In this document: piece by piece, positions 8,361 to 17,221 of the stretch
Layout: every line of letters begins with the position of its first letter
Position numbering within the stretch: position 1 is the stretch's first letter
Assembly (NCBI RefSeq): GCF_014640075.1
Contig: NZ_BMGG01000006.1
Coordinates: 352,175-416,174, forward strand
Origin: Chelatococcus reniformis
GTDB lineage: Bacteria; Pseudomonadota; Alphaproteobacteria; Rhizobiales; Beijerinckiaceae
Direction: 5' to 3'
Length of the DNA: 64,000 nucleotides
Notes under the pieces: generated by a model
The model's input: only the letters and a program-made list of their open reading frames with translations
The model's database searches: none
Told to the model about the DNA's origin: nothing
Translations under genes and position numbers: made by a program

Positions 8361-10397
8361 ATGTTCTCAAGTATTTCCCGCCTTGGATCGACCGCGTTCC
8401 TCTTGCTGATCGGTTCGACAATAGTCGGCCGGGCGCAGGACAACGGCAGCACCGTCAATTTGGACGAGATCACGGTGACGGCCAACAAGCGCGAGCAGCC
8501 GCTCGACAAAGTCGACGGCGGCGTCTCGGTCGCAACCGGCGAGGAACTGCGCGAGCGCGACGTGCGCACCGTGACCGATCTGCAGAAGGTCTTTCCGGGG
8601 CTGGTCATCGACAGCCGCGGCAACCGCGCCTACGCCAACTTCACCGTGCGCGGCATGTCCTCGCCCGACTATTACAATCCCGCGGTGCAGGTCTACGTCG
8701 ACGGCGTGCCGCAGGCGGCCTCCGCCATGGTGCAGGAGCTGGTCGACGTTGAGCGTGTCGAGTTCCTGCGCGGGCCGCAGGGCACGCTCTACGGGCGCAA
8801 CGCCTATGCCGGCGTCATCAATATCATCAGCCGGAAGCCGCGCGAGCAGACGGCGGCGGTGTTCGGCACGGCGGCCAGCGGCCTGTTCCAGGTCGGCGCC
8901 ACGGCCACGGCCGTGCTGGTGCCCGAGACCTGGTTCCTCGATCTGGCGGTCAAGGAGAGCTACACCCCGGGGCAGATTCGCGACATCGACCGCGGCAGGG
9001 ACGACATCAACTGGTGGAATGCGTTCAACGGCCGCGTGGGCCTGCGCTACGCGCCGGCCGGCGGCGCGTTCGATGCCAACGCCTGGGTCTCGCACGAAGC
9101 GCTGCGCTCCCGCGAGGAGACGTCGATCCTCGACCAGGACGTGCGGCACCGCTTCTATCGCAGCTCCGTGATCGGGCCCTACAGCTTCCTCGATCGCAAC
9201 ATCACCACTGCCGGGCTCACCTGGAACTACCGCTTCAACGCCTTCACCCTGTCGAGCACCACCGCCTACCAGGACGTGGACCTCAAGCGGAAGATATTCG
9301 GCAGCGACTTCCCTGAGACCGACCGCAGCATAACCCAGGAGCTCAAGCTCACCTACGACGACGGCGGGCCCCTCAAGGGCGTCGCAGGCCTGTCCTATTG
9401 GGCCGACTGGTTTACCCGCGACGCCGTCGGCTATCCGGGCTTCTATGCCGCGTCGCGCAACAAGGTGGACAGCCAGAGCGCCGGCATCTTCGGCGAGGTG
9501 ACCTATGCCCTCACCGAGCGGCTGACCCTGACGGGCGGCGTACGCGGCTCGTACGACTGGTCGTCGGTCGACTTCGTGCGGCCCGATGTCTACGGCAACG
9601 GCCAGGGCTTCGACTTCGACCGATCGGCCAGCTTCCGCAGCCTGCAGCCCAAGCTCTCGCTCGGCTACCAGATGACCGACAGCATCCGCGTCTACGCCCT
9701 GGTGTCGGAAGGCTACAAGCCGGGCGGCTTCAACCGTGCCGTGTCGTTTCCGCAGGATGCCACGCCCTACAAGCCCGAGACGGCCTGGAACTTCGAGGTC
9801 GGCGCCCGCACGTCGCTCTGGAACGGCTGGCTCACCCTGTCGACGGCACTCTACTATATCAGGTCGCAGGACAAGCAGATCTACGTCGGGCCCATCGGCC
9901 TCCAGGTGATCCGCAACGCCGGCGAGGCCGAAAGCCTCGGCGTCGAGGTGGAAGCGACGCTGCGCGCCACCGAACGGCTGACGCTCACAGCCACCGGCAG
10001 CTTCGGCCGGTCGACGTTCTCGGACATGGTCGATCCGCTCAGCGGCGCCGCCTACGACAACAAGCGCGTCCCCTACGCGCCGGACGTGACGGCCAACTTG
10101 GCGGCCCGCTATGTACTGCCCCAATCGTTCTTCCCGGGCCAGGTGGTCGCCACCGGCGCCGCCCGCATGATCAGCCGCACCTACTTCAACGAGGCGAACA
10201 CGCTGTACCAGCCCGCTTACGCCACCTTCGATGCGGGGCTGGAATTCGTCTTCGACAAGGGCCCGACGCTCAAGCTGTTCGCCGACAACCTGACCGACAA
10301 GGTCTACCGCACATCGAGCTTCGAATACGGCGGGGCGGTGCTCAGCACCATCGGCCAGGGCCGCATCGTCGGCGTGCAGATGCGGACGCAGTTCTGA
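8361..10397 (+). CDS. TonB-dependent siderophore receptor
   Basis: A 678-residue outer-membrane receptor. The signal peptide is cleaved near GRA-QD (about residue 25). A TonB box DEITVTAN lies at about 35-42, followed by plug-domain motifs (VTDLQKVFPGLVI, VERVEFLRGPQGTLYGRNA, VINIISRKP). The barrel contains EGYKPGGFNRA, a conserved stretch in FecA/FyuA-like receptors, and ends in a terminal Phe (MRTQF). It is the first gene of a plus-strand operon with an MFS importer and an FAD enzyme, and is divergent from the AraC gene. The stop overlaps the next start by one base. The ligand is probably a ferric siderophore. Confidence 0.9.
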   Translation: MFSSISRLGSTAFLLLIGSTIVGRAQDNGSTVNLDEITVTANKREQPLDKVDGGVSVATGEELRERDVRTVTDLQKVFPGLVIDSRGNRAYANFTVRGMSSPDYYNPAVQVYVDGVPQAASAMVQELVDVERVEFLRGPQGTLYGRNAYAGVINIISRKPREQTAAVFGTAASGLFQVGATATAVLVPETWFLDLAVKESYTPGQIRDIDRGRDDINWWNAFNGRVGLRYAPAGGAFDANAWVSHEALRSREETSILDQDVRHRFYRSSVIGPYSFLDRNITTAGLTWNYRFNAFTLSSTTAYQDVDLKRKIFGSDFPETDRSITQELKLTYDDGGPLKGVAGLSYWADWFTRDAVGYPGFYAASRNKVDSQSAGIFGEVTYALTERLTLTGGVRGSYDWSSVDFVRPDVYGNGQGFDFDRSASFRSLQPKLSLGYQMTDSIRVYALVSEGYKPGGFNRAVSFPQDATPYKPETAWNFEVGARTSLWNGWLTLSTALYYIRSQDKQIYVGPIGLQVIRNAGEAESLGVEVEATLRATERLTLTATGSFGRSTFSDMVDPLSGAAYDNKRVPYAPDVTANLAARYVLPQSFFPGQVVATGAARMISRTYFNEANTLYQPAYATFDAGLEFVFDKGPTLKLFADNLTDKVYRTSSFEYGGAVLSTIGQGRIVGVQMRTQF

Positions 10398-11644
10398 TGG
10401 ATGCGCTCGCGACGGCCACAACAAGGGCGGACGAGCGGCTGCCGTTCGGGCAGGTGCTGATTGCCATCGGCGGCATCTACCTGGCCCAGAGCCTCGTCGG
10501 CAGCCTGACGTTCCAGGGTGTGCCTGCGGTGCTGCGCAGCACCGGCGCTGAGCTCGACACGATCGGGCTCGTCGCGCTGGTCATGCTGCCGTGGGCCCTG
10601 AAGTTCTTGTGGGCGCCCTATGTGGAGCGCTACCGCCTTCCTGTTGGACGGAGCCGGCGCTCGCGCCGGATCGTCGTCGCCGGCGAGGCCATCGCTATCT
10701 TGGCATTGATCGGCCTGGCGTTCACCGCGCCGGCCGGCCACGCGCCTCTCTTCATGCTGCTCGGCGCGGTCGCCCTGGCCTCGGCAACGGTCGATATCGC
10801 CTGCGATGCCTTCGCCATCGAACAGCTGGCTCCGGCGGCGCGGGGATGGGGCAACACGGCCCAGGTGGGCGGCGGCTATCTCGGCATCCTCGTCGGGTCC
10901 GGCCTCTTTCTCATCCTGGTATCGACCGCGGGCTGGACCGTTGCGGTGCTGTCCCTCGCGTCCATGATCGCCGTCCTCACGCTGCCATTCGCGCTCGCCG
11001 GGGAGCCGGGCCGTCCCCTTCCTCCGGGGACTGCGCGGCCGAGCCTCAGGGCGGCGTGGGCACGGCCGGCGATCCGCTGGGGCCTGCTGCTGACCGTCGC
11101 CTTCGAGATCGGCGTGCGACTGGTGCAGGGCATGATCGGGCCGCTGCTCATCGATGGGGGTCTCGACCTCGCCACGCTCGGCATGATCAACGGCCTGGGC
11201 GGCGTGATCGCGGGCGTTTCCGGCACCCTGGCCGGCGGCGCTCTGGTGCGCGCCCTCGGCGCCCGCCGCGCGGTGCTGACCGCCGCCGCCCTCCAGGCCC
11301 TCACCCTGGCCCTGCTGGCCGCCGCCGTGGCTGGCGGCCTTGCCGGCACGGGCCCCCTGGTCGGTCTCGTCCTGATTCAAGCCGCGGCCATGGCGATCGG
11401 CTTCGTGGCGCTCTATTCGCTGCTCATGGGCCTCGCTTCGCCGGCCCAGGCGGGCGTGGACTTCACCCTCTTCCAATGCGCCGATGCCCTCGTCGCGGGC
11501 TTGTGTGGCTTCGGCGGCGGCGTGCTGGCCAAGGCGTGGGGTTACGGACCCTTCTTCGTCGCGGCCGCGGCACTCGCCGTCGCCGGCGTCCTGGCCATGC
11601 CCTTCATCTTGAGACGCAGCCTCGCGCAGGAGCAGCAACAATGA
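10397..11644 (+). CDS. MFS permease of the RhtX/FptX siderophore uptake type
   Basis: About 415 residues with 12 predicted membrane segments. The N-terminus (FGQVLIAIGGIYLAQSLVG), the PWALKFLWAPYVERYR segment and DIACDAFAIEQL resemble the RhtX/FptX group. That group moves ferric siderophores such as rhizobactin 1021 or pyochelin across the inner membrane without an ABC system. The position directly behind a siderophore receptor (start overlapping the receptor TGA by one base) supports this. The AmpG-like subfamily is the main alternative. Confidence 0.85.
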   Translation: MDALATATTRADERLPFGQVLIAIGGIYLAQSLVGSLTFQGVPAVLRSTGAELDTIGLVALVMLPWALKFLWAPYVERYRLPVGRSRRSRRIVVAGEAIAILALIGLAFTAPAGHAPLFMLLGAVALASATVDIACDAFAIEQLAPAARGWGNTAQVGGGYLGILVGSGLFLILVSTAGWTVAVLSLASMIAVLTLPFALAGEPGRPLPPGTARPSLRAAWARPAIRWGLLLTVAFEIGVRLVQGMIGPLLIDGGLDLATLGMINGLGGVIAGVSGTLAGGALVRALGARRAVLTAAALQALTLALLAAAVAGGLAGTGPLVGLVLIQAAAMAIGFVALYSLLMGLASPAQAGVDFTLFQCADALVAGLCGFGGGVLAKAWGYGPFFVAAAALAVAGVLAMPFILRRSLAQEQQQ

Positions 11645-12813
11645 CCCCTCCCCTGGCCCTGATCGCGGGGGCCGGCGTCGCCGGGCTCTCCGCCGCCTGG
11701 TGGCTGGGGCGGGCCGGCTGGCGCTCCGTCATCGTGGAGCGCGCGCGGAATCTGCGCGGCGGCGCCTACATGCTCGGCCTCTCGGGCCCCGGCTACGAGA
11801 CAGCCGGACGCATGGGCCTGCATGCAGAGCTGGCGGCGGTCGCCTATAAGGTGGACGAGAACGTCTACCGCGACCGCTATGGACGCGAGCTGCTGCGGCT
11901 GCGCTACCGCGAGTTCATCCGGGACCTGCCCTACGTCGCCCTGCGGCGCAGCGACCTGGTCGCTGCTCTGCACGGCGCTCTGCCGGCAAATACCGAGCTG
12001 CGCCTCGCCACCACGATCACCGCCATCGACCAGGACGGCCGCAAGGCGAGCGCGGTGCTCAGCGACGGCGCCCAGGTGGATGCGGATCTCGTCATCGCCG
12101 CCGACGGTTTCCGCTCCACCTTGCGGCCGCTCATGTTCGGCCCCGACGATCCGCGCCTGAAGCCGCTCGGCTATCGGTTTGCCGTCTACGACATCGACGA
12201 TCCGATCGGGCTCGGCTCGGACTTCCTGTCCTATGCCGAGCCCGGTCACCTAGCCGAGTATTATGCCCTCAGGGGCGATCGCCTCGCCGCCCTGCACGTG
12301 TGGCGCGACGGGCGAACCGGTCCTGTCCCCGCCGACGCGCGCTGGCCGCTGCTGGAGCACGTCACGGCGCGCAGCTTCGGGCGTGTGCGGGAGCTGATGG
12401 CCAAAGCCACGGCCGATGGCGTCGCGCCGATCATCGACGACCTGACGCTGGTCGACGCCCCCGTCTGGTCGAAGGGCCGCGTCGTCCTCCTCGGCGATGC
12501 CGCCCACTGCCTGACGCTGATCTCCGGCCAGGGCGCCGGCATGGCGATGACGTCGGCAGAGATGCTGGGGCGCGAGCTGGCGCGGTCGGGCGACGTCGGC
12601 GCGGCGCTCATCGCCCACGAAGCGCGCCTGCGCCCCGCCATCGAGCGGCTCCAGCAGCGCAGCCGCCGGATGGCGTCGATGTTCATTCCGGAGAGCCCGC
12701 TCGCGTTCCATGTCAGGAACGTCGTCCTTCGCCACATGCCGCGCGCCTGGCTCGGCCGCTATTTTCTCAACGCGGTCAAAGCGGAGATCGGGCTGGTGCA
12801 GGAGGCGGCATAG
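11641..12813 (+). CDS. FAD-dependent oxidoreductase/monooxygenase of the siderophore operon
   Basis: A 390-residue protein of the p-hydroxybenzoate-hydroxylase-like fold. The N-terminal dinucleotide motif is AGAGVAGLSAAWWLGRAG, DLVIAADGFRSTLR is the DG motif, and GRVVLLGDAAHCLTLISGQG is the GD motif binding FAD ribityl and phosphate. Its ATG overlaps the permease stop (ATGA), so it is made with the siderophore importer. It may oxidise or reduce the imported siderophore, or release iron from it. Such a role is inference, because the family mostly hydroxylates aromatic substrates. The 72-base gap to the next convergent gene holds nothing obvious. Confidence 0.82.
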   Translation: MTPPLALIAGAGVAGLSAAWWLGRAGWRSVIVERARNLRGGAYMLGLSGPGYETAGRMGLHAELAAVAYKVDENVYRDRYGRELLRLRYREFIRDLPYVALRRSDLVAALHGALPANTELRLATTITAIDQDGRKASAVLSDGAQVDADLVIAADGFRSTLRPLMFGPDDPRLKPLGYRFAVYDIDDPIGLGSDFLSYAEPGHLAEYYALRGDRLAALHVWRDGRTGPVPADARWPLLEHVTARSFGRVRELMAKATADGVAPIIDDLTLVDAPVWSKGRVVLLGDAAHCLTLISGQGAGMAMTSAEMLGRELARSGDVGAALIAHEARLRPAIERLQQRSRRMASMFIPESPLAFHVRNVVLRHMPRAWLGRYFLNAVKAEIGLVQEAA

Positions 12814-12885
12814 CGATGGCCCGATCGCTCCAGGGCTGGCCGTCGAGCATATCCCTGCGATCGGACGATCTCGTAGCGGGCAGGC

Positions 12886-13977
12886 TCAGGCCGCCCGTGC
12901 CGGCATGGGCCCCACGTAGCGCGACTGCGGCCGGATGATCCGGCCCGCCGCCTCCTGCTCACGCACATGGGCGACCCAGCCCGCGACCCGGCCGATCGCG
13001 AACAGCGGTGTGAAGCCGGCCCGCGGCACGCCGAGGGCTTCGAGCAGCAGCGCCGTATAGAATTCGACGTTGATGTCGAGGGGGCGGCCGCTCCTGTGCG
13101 CCGCGAGCTGGCGGAGCGCGGCTTCCTCGACCGCTTCGGCGAACGCGATGCGGCCGGGACGATCGGTCAGGCGGCCAATCGCGGCCTTGAGCACGTCGGC
13201 TCGGGGATCGCGCACCCGGTAGACCCGGTGGCCGAAGCCCATCAGCCGATCGCCGCGCGCCAGCGCCGCGGCGAGCCACGCGTCAGCGCGCTCCGCTGTT
13301 GCGATGGCATCGAGCATGTCGAGCACCGGCCCCGGCGCGCCCCCGTGCAGGGGCCCCTTCAGCGCCATCAGGGCCGCCACCACCGCCGATGGCAGGCCCG
13401 CGGCCGTCGAGGCGACGACGCGGGCCGTGAAGGTCGACGCGTTGAGCCCGTGATCGAGGATCGTCACGAGATAGGTGTCGAGCGCCGCCACATGCGCCGG
13501 CGCCGGCGTCCTGCCCGAGAGCATGCGCAGCACGTCGGCGGCATGGGACAGGGCGGGGTCGGGTGCGAGCGGCGCACGGCCCTCGCTGAGACGGACGGCC
13601 ATGGCGGCAGCGACGCCCACGGCGCCCACCAGTGCCGCCGGAACGGCGAGCGCATCCTCATCTGCGATGGCCGAGAGGAACAGCCGCAGCCCCTCGACCG
13701 GGCTCAACCCGGCCGCGGCGCGCTCGAGCGGCGCAAAGCGGCCGAAGGCTGCCACGCGGCCGGCGCCCATGTCGCGCCGCAGCGCCGCGACGCCGCCACC
13801 GACCGGAACGAAGCCGTCCCAGAACAGCGCCACGGCGGCTTCGTAAGGCACCCGTCCCGCCAACTCCTCCACATCGTGGCCGCGCAGGATGAGGCGGCCA
13901 GCCTCACCGTCGACGTCGCTGAGACTGGTTTCGGCGGCAACGACATCATCGAGGCCGATGGCTCTGGGCATGGTCAT
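12886..13977 (-). CDS. Citrate synthase-family protein (citrate/methylcitrate synthase-like)
   Basis: A 363-residue member of the citrate synthase family. It begins near GLDDVVAAETSLSDVDGE, like short type II/methylcitrate synthases, with LILRGHDVEELA next. Catalytic-site regions visible are LKGPLHGGAPG (first His) and LMGFGHRVYRVRDPR (second His). The region that normally carries the catalytic Asp reads NVEFY, with Glu in place of the usual Asp. The ATG at 13977 follows AGGGAG with good spacing; the first in-frame codon at 13995 lacks one. The divergent neighbour is a second citrate synthase-like gene. Citrate, 2-methylcitrate or another acyl-CoA/keto-acid condensation is possible. Confidence 0.85.
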   Translation of the reverse strand: MTMPRAIGLDDVVAAETSLSDVDGEAGRLILRGHDVEELAGRVPYEAAVALFWDGFVPVGGGVAALRRDMGAGRVAAFGRFAPLERAAAGLSPVEGLRLFLSAIADEDALAVPAALVGAVGVAAAMAVRLSEGRAPLAPDPALSHAADVLRMLSGRTPAPAHVAALDTYLVTILDHGLNASTFTARVVASTAAGLPSAVVAALMALKGPLHGGAPGPVLDMLDAIATAERADAWLAAALARGDRLMGFGHRVYRVRDPRADVLKAAIGRLTDRPGRIAFAEAVEEAALRQLAAHRSGRPLDINVEFYTALLLEALGVPRAGFTPLFAIGRVAGWVAHVREQEAAGRIIRPQSRYVGPMPARAA

Positions 13978-14020
13978 GCCGGTCTCCCTGCTCACGCATT
14001 CACTGCGCCATCACGAACCG

Positions 14021-14058
14021 ACTTGATCAACACGTCAATCTTGAATCAATATATCAAT
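14021..14058. promoter_or_regulatory. AT-rich operator-like spacer between divergent citrate synthase genes
   Basis: Inside an 81-base divergent spacer, a GC-poor stretch contains the palindrome TTGATCAA (14023-14030) and three TCAAT repeats at 14035, 14046 and 14054. This is the only AT-rich part of the locus and abuts the start of a protein with an N-terminal DNA-binding domain, so it may be that protein's own operator and the shared promoter. Confidence 0.4.
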
Positions 14059-15246
14059 ATGAGTCTTGCCCCTGCCCGCCCCGCACTGATGTCCGCCGAC
14101 GAGGCGGCGGCGCGCCTCAAGGTCAGCCGCGCCACGCTCTACGCCTATGTCAGCCGCGGCCTGATCCGCTCGGCGCCCCATCCCACCGACCCCCGCGGCC
14201 GGCTCTACGCAGGGGCCGACGTCGATCGGCTCATCGACCGCAAGGCGCGTCTGCGGCGGCCATCGACAGCCGCGGCGTCGGCGCTCGACTGGGGACTGCC
14301 GGTTCTGGAGACGCGCATCACCGCCATCGACGGCGGCCGCCTGCTCTACCGCGGCCGTGATGCCGCCGAGATTGCCGAGACGTATGCGCTGGAAGAGGCG
14401 GCACGGCTGCTCTGGGCCGCGGTGGACGCCGACCCGTTCCCGCCCTCCGGCTTCGATCCGGCGGCGGTTGCCGGCTGGAGCGAGACGGCGCGGCGGCTCC
14501 AGGCCGCAGCGGCAACGGACAAGGCCATCGCCCTGCTCGCCCTGCTGCTCGACGAGGAGCCTCCCGGACTGCCCGAGGCTCAGTTTCCCGGCCGCGGCGC
14601 ACGACTGATGCAGGCCTTGGCGTCGGCCTTCGCCGGCACCGCGATCGTACCCGGCGCGCGCCTGCACGAGGCCCTGGCCCAGGCCTGGGGCCGGCCGGCC
14701 GCCGCGGACCCCATCCGCCGCGCCCTGGTGCTCTCGGCCGACCACGAGCTCAACCCGTCGACCTTCGCGGTGCGCGTCGTGGCGGCAACCGCCGCCAGTC
14801 TCACCGCGAGCCTCATCGCCGGCCTCGCCGCCCTCGGCGGGGCCCGCCATGGCCGCATGACCGAGCAGGTGACGGCGCTGTTCGACGAGATCGAACGGGC
14901 CGGAGGCGCGGCTCGCGGGCTCAAGGCCCGCATGGCCCGCGGCGAAGCCATTCCCGGCTTCGGCCACGCGCTCTATCCGGACGGGGATCCGCGGGCTCGC
15001 GCCCTGATCCGGCACATCGGCGGATCGGCAGACACCCTCGAACTAGTCGCGCATGCGGAGCGACTCACCGGCCGCCTTGCGACCATCGACGTGGCGCTCG
15101 CCGCCATCGCCCGCGGCCACGACCTGCCGGCGGGAGCGCCGCTCGCGCTGTTCGCCCTTGGCCGCACGGCGGGCTGGATTGCCCATGCGCAGGAGCAGCG
15201 CGCCACGGGCCAGCTCATCCGCCCGCGCGCAAGGTTCGTGAGCTGA
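14059..15246 (+). CDS. Citrate synthase-family protein with N-terminal helix-turn-helix (excisionase/MerR-like) domain
   Basis: About 395 residues. The first 65 contain a MerR/excisionase-type helix-turn-helix: MSADEAAARLKVSRATLYAY followed by VSRGLIRSAP and the wing region GRLYAGADVDRLIDRK. From about residue 80 a citrate synthase fold follows (LPVLETRITAIDGGRLLYRG, DHELNPSTFAVRVVAATAAS, GGARHGRMTEQV, IPGFGHALYPDGDPRARAL). Both catalytic histidines seem present, and an Asp (TIDVALAA) sits at the third position. The start is the ATG at 14059; a second ATG at 14089 begins directly at the HTH. Such fusions suggest a metabolite-sensing regulator or a self-regulated enzyme, which is inference. 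Confidence 0.85.
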   Translation: MSLAPARPALMSADEAAARLKVSRATLYAYVSRGLIRSAPHPTDPRGRLYAGADVDRLIDRKARLRRPSTAAASALDWGLPVLETRITAIDGGRLLYRGRDAAEIAETYALEEAARLLWAAVDADPFPPSGFDPAAVAGWSETARRLQAAAATDKAIALLALLLDEEPPGLPEAQFPGRGARLMQALASAFAGTAIVPGARLHEALAQAWGRPAAADPIRRALVLSADHELNPSTFAVRVVAATAASLTASLIAGLAALGGARHGRMTEQVTALFDEIERAGGAARGLKARMARGEAIPGFGHALYPDGDPRARALIRHIGGSADTLELVAHAERLTGRLATIDVALAAIARGHDLPAGAPLALFALGRTAGWIAHAQEQRATGQLIRPRARFVS

Positions 15247-15787
15247 AGGGGCGGCGAGCCCGCCGCCCGGGTGTGCCGCGACACCGACGTCATCCACAAC
15301 AAATGGTGTGAATGCCGCTGGAAAGCGACGTTGTGGCTTCTGTCAGCGAAGAATCATGCGTGTAATCGTATCCAGGTCCTCAGGCGTCCGTCGCGGCGAA
15401 TACCATTGCGCATCCGCCTGGCCGGGGCCTCGATTCCCGGCTCGGCAGCGGCTGGGCGGGCGCATGCGACCTCGTTTTGCGCAGCCCCCGGCGCCTCCGG
15501 AGGGGGCCGGTGAAGCCGACTATTTTTTTACTATGGAAAGGACGGCACGGCCGGCTATTCTACGCGGCGGATCTAGAGCATCGGACCCATCGGCAGTCGA
15601 CAGCTTGGGCGGTCCAAACTGGCGATCATGCGGGGGAGGGCCAGCACGTTCGATAGACCAGGGAGACGGGTCGTCATGAGCCGCATTCTCGCCGTCGAAG
15701 CCGGGCGCCGTCCGCGCATGCAGGACGCGACGGGCGCGCTCGCTCCACCTCCTGTCCCCCTTGCCATCCCCGGCCGAGGCTGCTGAC
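15247..15787. other. Intergenic region of about 540 bases, weak terminator-like hairpin
   Basis: No open frame here has a ribosome site and a recognisable product. A GC hairpin with arms GCCCCC/GGGGGC (15484-15489 with 15502-15507) is followed thirteen bases later by a T-run (15523-15529), a poor intrinsic terminator candidate for the citrate synthase gene. The rest probably holds the promoter of the flavin monooxygenase. Confidence 0.3.
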
Positions 15788-17221
15788 ATGGCCCGCCGCA
15801 GCGCCTGGTCCGATCTCGACGATGCGGCAGCGGCACGGCGACCGTCCCGGTCCCCCGACATCTGCATCATCGGCGCCGGCGCGGCCGGCATCACCGTCGC
15901 CAAGGCGCTGCATGAGCGAGGGCTCGACTTCGATTGCTTCGAGAAAGGCTCGGACCTCGGTGGGCTATGGCGCTATCAGAACGACAACGGCCTGTCGTCC
16001 GCCTACGCGAACCTGCACATCAACACCAGTCGCCACCGCCTCGGCTATTCGGACTTCCCGATCCCGGAGACGCTGCCCGACTTCCTCTCCCATCGGCAGG
16101 TCCTCGCCTACCTCGAGAGCTATGCGGATGCGTTCGGCATCCGGCCGCTGATCAACTTCCGCACCACGGTCGACTCCGTGACCAAGGGATCCAACGGGGG
16201 ATGGCGCGTCCATCTATGGGGTGGCGGGGTGCGCCACTACCGCGCCGTGATCGTGGCCAGCGGCCACCTGTGGAACCCCCGGCTGCCAGCCTTTCCCGGC
16301 CTCTTCTTCGGCGACACGACGCATTCGCACCACTACCGCACCGCGCAGCCCTATGTGGGCAAGAAGGTGCTGGTGGTCGGCATGGGCAATTCGGCCATCG
16401 ATATCGCCGTCGACCTCTGTCGGCGCGCAGCCGGCGTCACCTTGTCCACGCGCCGCGGTGCCTGGATCACCCCCAAGTACCTCATGGGGAAGCCGACCGA
16501 CGAGTGGGCGGCCCTGCTGTCCGGCAGGATGGGGCTGCCGGGTTGGCTGACGCGGACCGCGCTGGCACCGCTCATTCGGCTGGCCGCCGGCGATCAGCGC
16601 CGCTTCGGCCTCCAACGGCCGGCTCATCCCATTTGGCGCGAGCACCCGACCGTGAGCCAGGAGCTGCTGCCCTGCCTCGGCCACGGCCTGATTTCGGTCA
16701 AGCCAAATGTGCGTCTGCTCGACGGAACGGAGGTGGAGTTCGACGACGGCAGCCGCCAGGCATTCGATTCGATCGTCTATGCCACCGGCTACCGCACCAG
16801 CTTTCCGTTCCTCGCCAAACCGCTCTTCGATCCCGAGGCCGATACCGGCTCGCTCTACCGCCAGATGGCTTCACCCAAGCATCGCGGGCTGATGTTCGCT
16901 GGCCTGGTCGAGCCGGTCGGGCCGACGATGCCGGTGGTCGAAGCCCAGGGCCGTTGGCTCGCGGCCGCCCTGGCGGGGGACATAACCCTTCCGGACCCGG
17001 AAACGCAGGTGCGCGAGGCGGCGGCGCGCCGCAAGCACCAACGCGCCACCTATCTGGATTCCGAGCGCTACGCGCTTGCTGTCGACGATCATGCCTATCT
17101 GCGCCAACTGCATGACGACATGCACCACCGCGAGGGCCGGCGCCGCCATTTCGGCGAACTCGCGACCACCGCGATCGCCACGCTCAACGCCTGGCGCCTG
17201 CGCAGCCTATCCGCGCGCTGA
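15788..17221 (+). CDS. Flavin-containing monooxygenase
   Basis: A 477-residue class B flavin monooxygenase. The FAD motif GAGAAG is at about 29-34 and is followed by EKGSDLGGLWRY. The FMO fingerprint appears as FFGDTTHSHHY, the NADPH motif as VVGMGNSAIDIAVDL, and the C-terminal ATGY motif as YATGYRTSFPF. Such enzymes oxygenate soft nucleophiles (N, S) or carry out Baeyer-Villiger reactions with NADPH and O2. The ATG at 15788 follows GAGG; an in-frame TTG at 15761 is an alternative. Its end overlaps the convergent small gene by 15 bases. The substrate is unknown; no transporter or operon partner is on its strand. Confidence 0.88.
   Translation: MARRSAWSDLDDAAAARRPSRSPDICIIGAGAAGITVAKALHERGLDFDCFEKGSDLGGLWRYQNDNGLSSAYANLHINTSRHRLGYSDFPIPETLPDFLSHRQVLAYLESYADAFGIRPLINFRTTVDSVTKGSNGGWRVHLWGGGVRHYRAVIVASGHLWNPRLPAFPGLFFGDTTHSHHYRTAQPYVGKKVLVVGMGNSAIDIAVDLCRRAAGVTLSTRRGAWITPKYLMGKPTDEWAALLSGRMGLPGWLTRTALAPLIRLAAGDQRRFGLQRPAHPIWREHPTVSQELLPCLGHGLISVKPNVRLLDGTEVEFDDGSRQAFDSIVYATGYRTSFPFLAKPLFDPEADTGSLYRQMASPKHRGLMFAGLVEPVGPTMPVVEAQGRWLAAALAGDITLPDPETQVREAAARRKHQRATYLDSERYALAVDDHAYLRQLHDDMHHREGRRRHFGELATTAIATLNAWRLRSLSAR

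Noticed and set aside
8367-10424. A 685-residue minus-strand open frame opposite the second TonB receptor
   Set aside because: Composition is typical of antisense frames in high-GC DNA, and the plus-strand receptor in the same place is unmistakable.
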